Source: Zygnema cylindricum
Lineage: Eukaryota > Streptophyta > Zygnematophyceae > Zygnematales > Zygnemataceae
DNA length: 36,446 nucleotides
Reading direction: 5' to 3'
NCBI GenBank assembly: GCA_037447655.1
Contig: JBBHKE010001707.1
Location: forward strand, 79,727-116,172
Of the stretch, positions 28,721 to 36,446 are shown piece after piece. Within the stretch, counting starts at the first letter, position 1. Each line of letters starts with the position of its first letter. A program made the translations under genes and the position numbers. The notes below the pieces were generated by a model. It did not search any database and was not told where the DNA came from. It saw nothing but the letters and a program-made list of their open reading frames with translations.

Positions 28721-29379
28721 TGTTGGATTATATTCGTTTCGCGGTATTTCCGCGAAGCGTCATACCAACTTGTATTTGTTTGACGCGAAATGTCGCATCA
28801 TCATACAAAAAGTACGATGTCGTTTCGCGACAGTACTTTTGTTGTTCGCGAATGAAACATACTATTTCGTTTCGCGTCACTTGTTTGTTTCGTGCGCAGG
28901 TGTTTCAATTTGTTTGCAGGTGTGTTCGTGAAGCAACACGTGTTAAGTCAACGTTTGGAGTTTGTTGTTTCGAAGGAAGAAGCGTGTGCGCCTTCCTTCG
29001 TGGAACTTTCATTGAAGAGTGCACAGTCAGCTAGGGACAGACTTCGTCGCTACGCTAAGTTTTGCTTGTCTTATCTTGTTGTCTCTTAGTGCAGAGTAGC
29101 GAGTATATATGGCAAGAGTATACATGTGCAGAGTAATCTATCAATTGTATCTTACATGATTGAATCATAGAGGATTTGATATTGGAGTAAGAGATTATTT
29201 AAAGAGGATAGAGTAGAGAGAGAAGAGAGAAGAGAGATGATGTAAAGAGGGCTTCGGCCAAGAACACTTATAAATCTTTTTGGCTGAATATTCCTCTTTT
29301 CTTTTATGAGTTTCCGCTGTGTAATGATTTATGTTTTATGAATTATTTTAAGTGAAACTCTTTTGCTTTAGATCCTACA
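28721..29379 (+). repeat. Copia-2 3' LTR
   Basis: 659-bp copy of 23302-23962 with scattered substitutions, many C/T or G/A, and a few one- or two-base indels. TATA box at 29104-29110. Confidence 0.95.
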
Positions 29380-29905
29380 TCCTTTCTCTTTTCCCGTCTC
29401 CTTTTCCTTTTCCTTTCCCCATTTCTTTTTCTTGTTTCTTTCTCGGGTTTCCTTTTCTTTTCCCCGTTTCCTTTTCCCATTTCCTTTCTATTTTCCCGTT
29501 TCCTATCTCTTTTCCCGTTTCCTTTCTCTTTTCACGTCTCTTTTTTTTTTTCCTTTCCCCGTTTCCTTTTCCCGTTTCCTTTTCCTGTTTCCTTTTCCTT
29601 TCCCCGTTTCCTTTTCCCATTTCCTTTACTTTTTCCCTTTTCCCATTTCCTTTCTCTTTTTCCGTTTCCTTTTCCTTTCCCCGTCTCTTTTTCCCATTTC
29701 CTTTTCCCGTCTCCTTTTCCTTTCCCCTTTTCCTTTTCTATTTCCCGTTTCCTTTCTCTTTTTCCGTTTCCTTTCTCTTTTCCGTTTCCTTTCTCTTTTC
29801 TCGTCTCGTTTCCTTTTCTTCTTTCCTTTTCTTTTTCACTTTCCCCTTTCCTTTTCTTTTTCCTCTTCCATCGCCTTTTTTTATGTTTTCTCTCATTTTT
29901 TTGTT
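29380..29905. repeat. TTTCC-rich minisatellite, right half
   Basis: Degenerate tandem units like CCTTTCTCTTTTCCCGTTT. The array continues the one at 23100-23301 and was split by Copia-2. Long frames through it (29352-30041 and 29432-30016) are phenylalanine-rich artefacts. Confidence 0.92.
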
Positions 29906-30760
29906 TCAGGAGGGGAGACTTTTGGCGCTAATCGAGGGAGTTTTGGCGGCATATATATTCGACTGGGGATCGAGAGCCTGCGTGGAGCTGTACAGCTACA
30001 AAATGTTAAAACCTAAAAGTACACAAATAAGAAAAAAGTGAAAACGATTGGAAATTTTTCCACAACATACTGAGGTAAAAGTTAAAAAAATTGAGAGGTG
30101 GACCTTAAAGCTCAGAAAGAATGAAACATGAAAAGAAACATAAAAGTCAAATTTAGCTGGTAATGCTTTAAAAAATACATAATTTTCCGCAAATCCGGAG
30201 CAGATAACAAAAATTTGTTGACGATGTCTAAACCTTATGCTCAAATTTTTTCCTTTTTTTTAACTTTCTTTTTCTTTTCTTCTTGTTTATCTGCAATCCT
30301 GAACAGATAACGGAAAGAATGTAGGAGTGGAAAACCATAGAAACATAAATTGTGGAAGCCATTCTGGCTACAAAAACCACCGTAAAAAGAAGACGCTGCA
30401 AGAAAAAAAAAATTGATGAAGAAAAGATGAAAAAAATGTGAGAACAGCCAGCTGATTAACAAAATTTTCCAAATTTTACAAAAGTTACATCATTTGCATC
30501 ATTTACATCATTTGCATCATCTACCTATAATCCTTAGGGTAAAATGGAAAAGAGATATCCAAAAATTTCCGTGACATAAACTACGACAAGGACATCAGAC
30601 TCCGGAGAGTTAAGGTGGAGGTGGGGGTACGGGTGGGGGGGGATGGAAGAGGAGGGGAAGAGAGGGGGCACGTTTGACCGTCTTATTGTTGTTTTGACAG
30701 TGTGGGTAATTTTCAATGCAATATCCATATACGGGGGAACTTTGTTTCCATAAATGGCAA
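29906..30760. other. No gene recognised
   Basis: AT-rich DNA. A short tandem array of ATTTGCATC/ATTTACATC words lies at 30486-30520, and a G-rich patch (GGTGGGGGTACGGGTGGGGGG) at about 30617-30640. Confidence 0.5.
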
Positions 30761-30808
30761 CCACTTGAGAGAGAGGGAAAAAGAGAGGGAGAGTGAGAGG
30801 GAGGGGGA
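30761..30808. repeat. GA-rich microsatellite flanking the TRIM
   Basis: Purine tract ending GAGGGGGA directly before the 5' LTR of the TRIM-like element. A similar tract (32517-32582) lies on the other side. Confidence 0.8.
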
Positions 30809-30932
30809 TGTTGGAGAACTGTCCACTATGGACTCCACACGTGTGTATTGCGGTGTAAGCTGGTTCACTAGTGCGCCGCTTATCGCCGTATAAATTTGGT
30901 ATTAGGCGCTTGCGTATACATCGGTCGGGTAG

Positions 30933-32082
30933 TGCAACTTTGAGACCTCCATAGGTCTGTAGGCAGCTCACACGAAGCCTCTAGGAAAACCCTGACCCCT
31001 TTGTGTTTCACCAAGAATGACCCCTTTGTGTTTCAGCAAGAATGACCCCTTTGTGTTTCAGCAAGAATAACTGTCATGACAGGCAGAAACTCTAACCACC
31101 TTGACACACAAAAAATTTGACCACCTTCACCCTTGTGAAGTCAAGACTCCGCTAGGTTGATAGAAAAAAGAATCTCTGAATTCCCCTAGGTTGATAGCAA
31201 AAAGAATCTCTGAATTTGCTACCCTGAGCAGTAAGTTATGGCTGGTCAAAGATGACCTTTATAGTTACAAGCTCTCTTAGAGAGAGGTACCTAAATATCA
31301 CTAAGTCTTGGTCTGCCTACTCGCGACTACCTACTACTAAACCCTAGTCCAATAGGAACACTATATAGTACAAGAAGGTACAATAGGAGATGTACAAATT
31401 GTACGTCCATTGTACGGCATAGTCTACAAGGTAACACCTCTCAAATTGGGAGCCATGGTTCCTCCTCCTATCTTCTCTGGTATCAAATAATGCGGCGCCA
31501 CGTGGCACCGCATGACGCTATCTCCGAATGCCGCCAAAAGCTCACTTCGGGTGGCGGCTACAATGTTGGGCGTCCGATCAAAACATATTTTACACGGTTC
31601 AGATTCGCGTACGTGCATGAATTGTTCCTCTTTGTTAGTTTGGTGTTAATTAGCTGTTGCATTAATCTTTATATATCTTTGGAATATATCACGTGTATCG
31701 AAAAAGCCTTAGTGGATAAAGCTAACGACTACATAGTGAACCATGGACCAAGGTTCAAATCCGGACTTAGGCATCATTTTGGTAAAACATCCTCTACTTC
31801 AAAATCTGCCAATTTCTAAATATGGCCACAGCCATGGCGTGCCTTTGATCATCACTCTCTCTCTTAAAGTATAACTAAAATAGAGAAGTGAACTATTAAT
31901 TACCTCTTTTCAACAACAACTGCCTGTCTCTCTCTGGACAGCACAGGCAACCATGGCTCTAGCTCCCTCTTCAAACTTCAGTGACTGCGACAAGTGTGGG
32001 AGCTTAAGATAGGAGTTAGAGGCTTCTTTTCTGCATTTTATTTTAAACCTAGAAAATACTAAAAGAACCATTAATTTCTACA
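30933..32082. mobile_element. 1,150-bp TG...CA insertion (solo-LTR-like) with its own tRNA-like unit
   Basis: Begins TGCAACTTTGAG, ends TTTCTACA and is flanked by the 5-bp duplication GGTAG (30928-30932 and 32083-32087). TG...CA with a 5-bp duplication suggests a solo LTR or a very reduced LTR element, but no internal direct repeat marking two LTRs was found. It carries three copies of a 25-bp unit at 30993-31067, a two-copy 35-bp repeat near 31148-31218, and a TATATAT box at 31670-31676, 36 bp upstream of a tRNA-like sequence. No convincing reading frame. Confidence 0.75.
31706..31773 (+). other. tRNA-like Pol III unit inside the nested insertion
   Basis: 68 bases with acceptor-like ends GCCTTAG/CTTAGGC (6 of 7 pairs), an A-box-like TAGTGGATAAAG, a perfect B box GGTTCAAATCC and TTTT four bases after the end (31777-31780). 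The T-stem and D-arm do not pair properly, so this is a tRNA-derived promoter unit rather than a working tRNA. Confidence 0.55.
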
Positions 32083-32149
32083 GGTAGCTCAGTTGGTAGA
32101 GCTAGTGTACGGTTCACACAGGTCCCGGGTTCGAACCCCGGCTTGGCCA
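32083..32149 (+). pseudogene. tRNA-like unit of the TRIM 5' LTR, 3' part
   Basis: Remaining part of the 5' LTR tRNA-like unit after insertion of the 1,150-bp element; its first ten bases are at 30923-30932. Sequence from the D-arm to the discriminator base is the same as in the intact copy except CTTGGCC instead of CTTAGCC in the acceptor stem, which pairs better. TTTT follows at 32150-32153. Confidence 0.7.
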
Positions 32150-32209
32150 TTTTCCAAAGTTAACACTTTGGCGCCCTTGCGATTAGTCGAATATCGCCGA
32201 TCCTCAATA

Positions 32210-32225
32210 TGGTATCAGAGCCAGG
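32210..32225 (+). other. TRIM primer-binding site
   Basis: TGGTATCAGAGCCAGG, complementary over 16 bases to the 3' end of plant initiator-Met tRNA as I remember it (including part of its T stem), three bases after the LTR. This longer, exact match contrasts with the one-mismatch site of the two copia elements. Confidence 0.85.
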
Positions 32226-32259
32226 GGGCGATGGCAAGCCACACGAGATGGAGAAAATT

Positions 32260-32270
32260 GTGAGGGGGCG
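32260..32270 (+). other. TRIM polypurine tract
   Basis: GTGAGGGGGCG directly before the TGTTGG start of the 3' LTR; a plausible plus-strand primer despite the interrupting pyrimidines. Confidence 0.65.
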
Positions 32271-32513
32271 TGTTGGAGAACTCTCAACTTTGGACTCCAC
32301 ACGTGTGTATCGCGCTGTAAGCTGGTTCGCTAGTGCGCGGCTAATCGCCGTATAAATTCGGTATTAGGCGCTTGCGTATACATCGGCCGGGTAGCTCAGT
32401 TGGTAGAGCTAGTGTACGGTTCACACAGGTCCCGGGTTCGAACCCCGGCTTAGCCATTTTCCAAAGATAACAGTTTGGCGCCCTTGCGATTAGTCGAATA
32501 TCGCCGATCCTCA
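32271..32513 (+). repeat. TRIM 3' LTR, intact
   Basis: 243 bp, TG...CA. Contains TATAAAT (32351-32357), the tRNA-like unit (32385-32456) and TTTT (32457-32460). A GA tract follows at 32517-32582. Confidence 0.87.
32385..32456 (+). tRNA. tRNA-like gene embedded in the TRIM LTR (formal anticodon GGT, no U33)
   Basis: 72 bases with tRNA geometry: acceptor GGCCGGG/CTTAGCC (two G-U pairs and one C-A mismatch), D stem GCTC/GAGC, anticodon stem AGTGT/ACACA (four of five pairs), T stem CCGGG/CCCGG with loop TTCGAAC, discriminator A. A box TAGCTCAGTTGG (32392-32403) and B box GGTTCGAACCC (32435-32445) are near consensus, and TTTT follows at once. The anticodon loop ACGGTTC would place GGT at 34-36, but position 33 is C rather than U, so decoding is unlikely. 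It probably serves as an internal Pol III promoter or a structural RNA of the element. Confidence 0.65.
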
Positions 32514-32612
32514 ATAGGAGAGAGGGAGGGAGAGAGAGGGAGAGAGGGAGAGAGAGGGAGAGAGAGGGAGAGAGAGAGAAAGCGGAACATCTAAAGGGAC
32601 GGCATTGAAACA

Positions 32613-32974
32613 TTGTTAAGAATCGCAAAAGTGCTCATAGAGATGCTCACATACGAAAATCTAATCCTACAATAGAAGCTTAAATAAACATATTCTTACA
32701 AATAAATAAAACACTCATAGCTCACAGAACACTGTATTGGACAAATATCAATATATTTAGCTGAAGAGCATTACAATACAAACTCTCTCCATCTCTACTT
32801 CTTACTCACTCTGACATATATCTGAAGTCTTACACTTCCTCCGTCCTCAGTTCTTCTCTCCTACACTTTGATGTGTCTCTCCTTCAAACACATGATGCAT
32901 TCTCTTCAAACACATCATGCCTCCTCTGTAAGATTGGATTTTCATATGTGAGCACTTTTGCGATCTTTAACAAA
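32613..32974. mobile_element. MITE with about 45-bp imperfect inverted repeats, Mutator-like
   Basis: Ends TTGTTAAGAATCGCAAAAG and the complement of GCGATCTTTAACAA, with further paired sequence (GTGCTCACATA, GAAAATCTAATC). It is flanked by a 10-bp duplication CATTGAAACA (32603-32612 and 32975-32984). A 9-11-bp duplication with long inverted repeats fits Mutator-like elements. The interior has tandem CAAACACAT(G/C)ATG words and no gene. Confidence 0.65.
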
Positions 32975-32984
32975 CATTGAAACA

Positions 32985-33520
32985 CGGCAACACTGGTATG
33001 AAATGAAAGAGCTTTTGAAAAGAACATTCTTAGCTACCTTTAGGCGTTGTTTGTTGGAAGGTCGAGTGATAAATGATGAAAGAAAAAATTAAGAAGCTAT
33101 GGCGGAAAGTCTTCGATTAAGTGACGTCGACGCTGTCAAAAGTGAGCATGACGTCACAATGTCATAAAACCATAGACGTTCACAATGCCACAAAAATCTA
33201 GATATCTATGGCCATCGCTATTTTTGTAGACGTCACCAATTGTTGCAAGTTTTGTAGGTCACAAGTTTTAGCCACGACTACAACAATCATATTTCAAGGT
33301 AACGATTTCATTTTTGCACACTAGAACGCTTTCAAAGTAGTATGAACAATTTTGCTAAAATATACTGTATCATTAATGTATTGGTAAAATGGACACACCC
33401 CCTAAAACTCGTTAGGTTATGATTTTTGTTAGAAGTTTGCGATCATCATCAAATTTGTTGATATTTTGCTCAATTCTTTAAGTATTTTAAACGGAAGGAT
33501 GGTGTTGCAATGAGGTAAAC
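32985..33520. other. No gene recognised
   Basis: AT-rich DNA with a TGACGTCA palindrome near 33150 and otherwise no recognisable feature. Confidence 0.45.
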
Positions 33521-33522
33521 AT

Positions 33523-33933
33523 TGTTGTGGTTGTGTTCCGTATCGAGTCGACTCTTATCACGATAAAACCGATAGCAATAATATCGGTTATCAAACTGTG
33601 AGGGGTCCCGGTATGTCGCTCCGGAACCAACAATTTTTTTGTGTATATATAAAAGTGTAAACACTATAGCACACTATGCCATAGTACTTTATACTATACT
33701 GTATTACATTTTACACATTATATAGTAGGGCATGTCATGTCATGGCGTTCGTTGACCGTACAACTATCACCGATAACTATCGAGCATGATATGTATTAGT
33801 ATTCCATCCCAATATATTGGTTTTTCATCGCGATAATTCCGTTACCGAAATACCGGACCAATATATCGCTATCAGGTAGTAAAAAAAATGTACATATCGG
33901 TCATGGGCAAATGGCTGCCTATACACAACACTA
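33523..33933. mobile_element. Diverged hAT-like relative of the 17227-18113 element
   Basis: The right end CACAACACTA and TATCGG/CGATAT-rich sub-terminal regions match the 17227-18113 element, as does an internal GGCATG(C/T)CA block next to TTATATAG. The left end is badly decayed and no target duplication remains. Confidence 0.55.
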
Positions 33934-34150
33934 TACCGTGAATCACTATTAGAGTTAATGTTTTTTGCCACTTAAAACATGTTTTCTCCGTACACACTTG
34001 ACGGATTATAGATTTGACAGTTTCGATTCAAAGGTATGATTCTCAACTTCCAATCGGCGGTCTCAAATCAAAAATCGCGCAAGTGTGTACGGAGGAAAAA
34101 TGTTTTAAGTGGCAAAAAAAATGTTAACACTAATAGCGATACACGGTGTA
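33932..34150. mobile_element. Foldback MITE, about 219 bp, about 70-bp inverted repeats
   Basis: The two arms (from TACCGTGAATCACTATTAG and from its counterpart ending ACACGGTGTA) pair over about 70 bases, including TTGCCACTTAAAACAT and CTCCGTACACACTTG, leaving a short unique centre. The terminal motif belongs to the same group as the MITEs at 15241 and 18591. It abuts the end of the hAT-like remnant. Confidence 0.75.
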
Positions 34151-35650
34151 TTGTACTTTAGTGTTGTAAGTGTCCAAATAACAATTCGCTTTGTTAAAAC
34201 CGGACTGCGGTATACCGGATGAACTTAGGTATGGAAAATGACACTACTTATACTGTTGAAATTTTATCCTCATTTTTCTGGGTAAGATCTCTCGTACGGT
34301 TTCCCATTAAATTGTACGGCTCAATTGCAATCCAAAGCCATTAATGGCAACAGAGTGATTAAGGGTCAAGTTCCATCATACGTTTTTTTAATCATATGGC
34401 CAACTCTACAGACCGGGTCGATTGAGGGTGAACCTCCATCAAGCGTTCCCAGTAACCGTACGGCCACGTTTAGTGGAAGTAATATTTGTATCATTTCTCC
34501 ATTAGGTCGTGCCAGTGAGGCAAAAAATAATTACGTGTTGGGTTGCGATTGGAACCACGTAGGATCCTGTTCAAGTGGCCGGGAATGTTGAAATATTCGA
34601 AAAGCACAAAATATGTACGGCATATGTACGGTCGAACACAGATTAAAATATCTATCAGCGCTACGCAAATGTACAATTTGTACGTTCTTGTCATTTCGTT
34701 GTACCAACCGTTTGGAAATCCTTTTCAGAATGAAAATTTGTACTTTATTGTTTGTCGTTTTGTTTTATACACAAAGTCCTTTCCACGAAGGAAAATTGTC
34801 GTCAGAAAGATATCATTCGGCAAAGATTTTTTCGTCGCTTTGAAATCCGTCCTATACGAAGGCACGTGGCCTTTGGCAATTGTGAGGTCGTCATCGCTCG
34901 TCCGTCGTGGATGAAACCTTTTTGTTTCCACGTGGACCAATAGACACGTCCAGTATGTGGCAAGTCTCTTCCCGAAGACAGTTGAGGAGACTCGCCAGAT
35001 ACTGGATAGAATGGGCGTTTGCGTCGAAAATTCAAAATAGGACAGTGGAATTTTTCGCCAAAAAGTTTGGAGAATCTTGAACCAATCTCCAGTAATCATG
35101 TTTAAAAAAAAAAAAAAGCAGTACGGCCATGTGCGAAAATGAGCTGGACCCATACTAAAATGCACTTTTTCCAGTAATGAACCTCACTTTTCGCCTGATG
35201 GCGGTTCACCCTGAGTCGATGTTCCATCGAGGTATATAAACCACGTTCTAAATTGATTGGCGCCACGCAAGCTGATCGATATTGAATATCTTTCAGATTT
35301 TGGCACCGACAAACTTAACTTCAAATCTTCACTTTTGTACCATGTCCTGCGTACTAAGTAATCATACGACAAAACTTTTATACTTTTTGCAGACGCTTGT
35401 CTATACGCCAGCTCATTTGTCCTTTGAGAGAAAAAGTGTGACGAACAAAAGTTACTGAAAATAGCGTGACGAATGAATGTTACGAAATTTCGTTTTTATT
35501 TCCGGTTGTATTTTGGAAACCGCGTGTCATGTGCAAATCTTAATATTTCTCGTTGGTTTTCCATCATGACACGTAGCTTAATCGTCCACCGTGTCACAAT
35601 TTTTTTTTTCTGTATCTTCCAACCATAGGCGTTTTTTGGTAGGCCTTTTG
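34151..35650. other. No gene recognised
   Basis: AT-rich DNA with short open frames lacking family motifs. Short diverged repeats around CTTTTCGCCTGATGG occur at 35189 and 36283, and related words in inverse orientation occur near 34365 and 34428. Confidence 0.45.
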
Positions 35651-35654
35651 TAGG

Positions 35655-35850
35655 TCGCCTTTAGCGTTAGTTGTGTTACTGGCTTTCCATGTGATCTTCT
35701 TAGATCGCTACTTTCATCAGCGACCGTCCGATCCAACGAATCTGACGATAGTCTTATCGTAAGTTGTGTTATGGGCTTTTCATGTGATCTTCTTAGATCG
35801 TTACTTTCATCAACGACCGTCAGATCGTCCAAATCTGACGGTTCAAATAA
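35655..35850. repeat. Two-copy tandem repeat of about 100 bp
   Basis: The block AGTTGTGTTA(C/T)...TTTTCATGTGATCTTCTTAGATCG...GACCGTC occurs twice. It makes the minus-strand frame at 35578-35862 look internally repetitive (DLRRSHEKPITQL and DLRRSHGKPVTQL). No protein family is recognised, so the repeat is favoured over a gene. Confidence 0.7.
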
Positions 35851-36070
35851 AAAGTTGCTCAAAACTCACAGAAAAAGATTTTTTTGTCCGCTTTTTTTTC
35901 AAATTTAGACATGACGTTTAATTCTCTGTCGATCCATGTGCAACTCAACCCTGTTACTATTTTATTTCATTTTGCGGCCAATACAATATGGGTCTTAAGG
36001 CCATATTGTATGTTTTTCATACAATAGGCATATTGTATGGGCGTACGGTCACCTACTTTTGAACTGCTTC

Positions 36071-36106
36071 CAACCCACCTCGAGCCCACCTCCTCGAGGT
36101 GGGTTG
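36071..36106. repeat. Perfect hairpin with 14-bp arms
   Basis: Arms CAACCCACCTCGAG and CTCGAGGTGGGTTG around an 8-base loop that repeats part of the arm (CCCACCTC). GC-rich in AT-rich surroundings; no T run follows. Confidence 0.8.
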
Positions 36107-36446
36107 ACAGTTACAGAGAAAAATGAAGCGAACTCTTCGCAGATTAACATCTGACGGCCATTATCACCTCCAAGACCTTCGAAGAGTATTGGCAAGATTC
36201 TCTGTAATGTTGTTTTTAGAATAAAAACAAAATAGGCGGTACGATCTGGTACGGAGAGTCGCAGATTTCTGTAAACTTCCCCACTTTTCGCCTGATGGAA
36301 CGTTACCCTTAGGGACCCTCCAGTTATTACCCTCGGGGACATTTCAAAGGTACGTTTCCGAATTTTTTAGGCCGTTAGATGTTAATCCGACGGTTAGATG
36401 TGGTTTAAGACTCTAGGTCTTAGGATACATCTTTTAGTACTTTGTG
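36107..36446. other. No gene recognised
   Basis: AT-rich DNA to the window end; contains a diverged CTTTTCGCCTGATGG repeat copy near 36283. Confidence 0.45.

Larger units (their letters stand above)
23302..29379 (+). mobile_element. Copia-2: Ty1/copia LTR retrotransposon, complete, plus strand
   Basis: A 6,078-bp element flanked by the 5-bp duplication TCCTT (23297-23301 and 29380-29384). LTRs of 661 and 659 bp begin TGTTGGATTA and end GATCCTACA. Gene order is Gag, protease, integrase, reverse transcriptase, RNase H. The LTRs differ at roughly 20 positions by eye (about 3%), so it is older than Copia-1. The coding sequence changes frame about seven times and contains four in-frame UAG codons but no in-frame UAA or UGA before the terminal UGA. 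Protein similarity to Copia-1 is high, but the LTRs are unrelated in sequence, so it is a separate family. Confidence 0.95.
30809..32206 (+). repeat. TRIM 5' LTR, interrupted
   Basis: The 243-bp LTR is split at 30932/32088 by the 30933-32082 insertion. The break falls inside the A box of its tRNA-like unit (5' part 30923-30932, 3' part 32088-32149), separating the A box from the B box. TATAAAT at 30889-30895. Confidence 0.85.
30809..32513 (+). mobile_element. TRIM-like miniature LTR element with tRNA-like unit in each LTR
   Basis: Two 243-bp LTRs (TGTTGGAGAAC...GATCCTCA) enclose only 64 bp: a 16-base primer site and a purine tract. Removing a 1,150-bp insertion and its 5-bp duplication gives 243+64+243 = 550 bp, within the TRIM size range. 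LTR copies are 30809-30932 plus 32088-32206, and 32271-32513; they differ at 13 positions by eye (about 5%). No coding sequence, so movement would depend on proteins from another LTR element. Flanks are GA-rich on both sides. No perfect target duplication: GGGGA on the left versus GGAGA if the LTR is taken three bases further. Each LTR contains a TATAAAT box 34 bp upstream of a tRNA-like sequence with A box, B box and TTTT. Confidence 0.85.

Noticed and set aside
29352-30041. Phe/Ser/Pro-rich frames of about 200 residues in the TTTCC array
   Set aside because: Low-complexity translation of a minisatellite that Copia-2 splits; not a gene.
32083-32456. Two ordinary tandem tRNA genes
   Set aside because: Both lie at the same position of 243-bp repeats with TG...CA ends, a primer site and a purine tract, and the anticodon loop lacks U33; an LTR-embedded unit fits better.

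Overview
The window looks like nuclear DNA of a green-lineage eukaryote (land plant, streptophyte alga or a relative). The grounds are GT-AG introns, a plant-type single-FAS1 secreted protein, two Ty1/copia elements with an initiator-Met-tRNA primer site, hAT-like and MITE repeats, and very abundant purine/pyrimidine microsatellites. I cannot name the species. Most of the window is repeats.

Layout. 1-13.5 kb: a minus-strand gene, probably a GT92/DUF23-like glycosyltransferase. Its catalytic exons are at 307-1444 and weaker upstream exons lie at 10.05-13.5 kb. Its large intron is filled by a GA-rich microsatellite carrying a 6.0-kb copia element (Copia-1, 3225-9246, minus strand, TSD GGGGA). 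13.5-19.2 kb: GA repeat, then a graveyard of small DNA transposons. These are a 621-bp MITE, an 887-bp hAT-like element with 8-bp TSD GTATTTTT, and a 1,025-bp hAT-like element with 8-bp TSD ACCTACGC that contains a nested 225-bp MITE. 20.4-22.1 kb: a three-exon plus-strand gene for a 187-residue secreted FAS1-domain protein, with CT-rich introns. 23.3-29.4 kb: a second copia element (Copia-2, plus strand, TSD TCCTT) inserted in a pyrimidine minisatellite. 30.8-32.5 kb: a 550-bp TRIM-like element with 243-bp LTRs and only 64 bp inside. Each LTR carries a tRNA-like RNA polymerase III unit, and one LTR is split by a 1,150-bp TG...CA insertion with its own tRNA-like unit. 32.6-36.4 kb: further MITE and hAT remnants and no recognisable gene.

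Most notable: (1) the miniature LTR element with a tRNA-like cassette (A box, B box, TTTT) in its LTR, analogous to the 5S cassette of Cassandra elements; (2) a UAG stop in the copia-type UAG-CAR-YYA readthrough context, at the same integrase/reverse-transcriptase junction in two different copia families; (3) near-identical LTRs on Copia-1 although its gag-pol frame is broken about five times; (4) all three LTR-type elements lie in purine/pyrimidine tracts.

Exon models and frameshift positions were worked out by eye; none has been checked by alignment, RNA evidence or database search.
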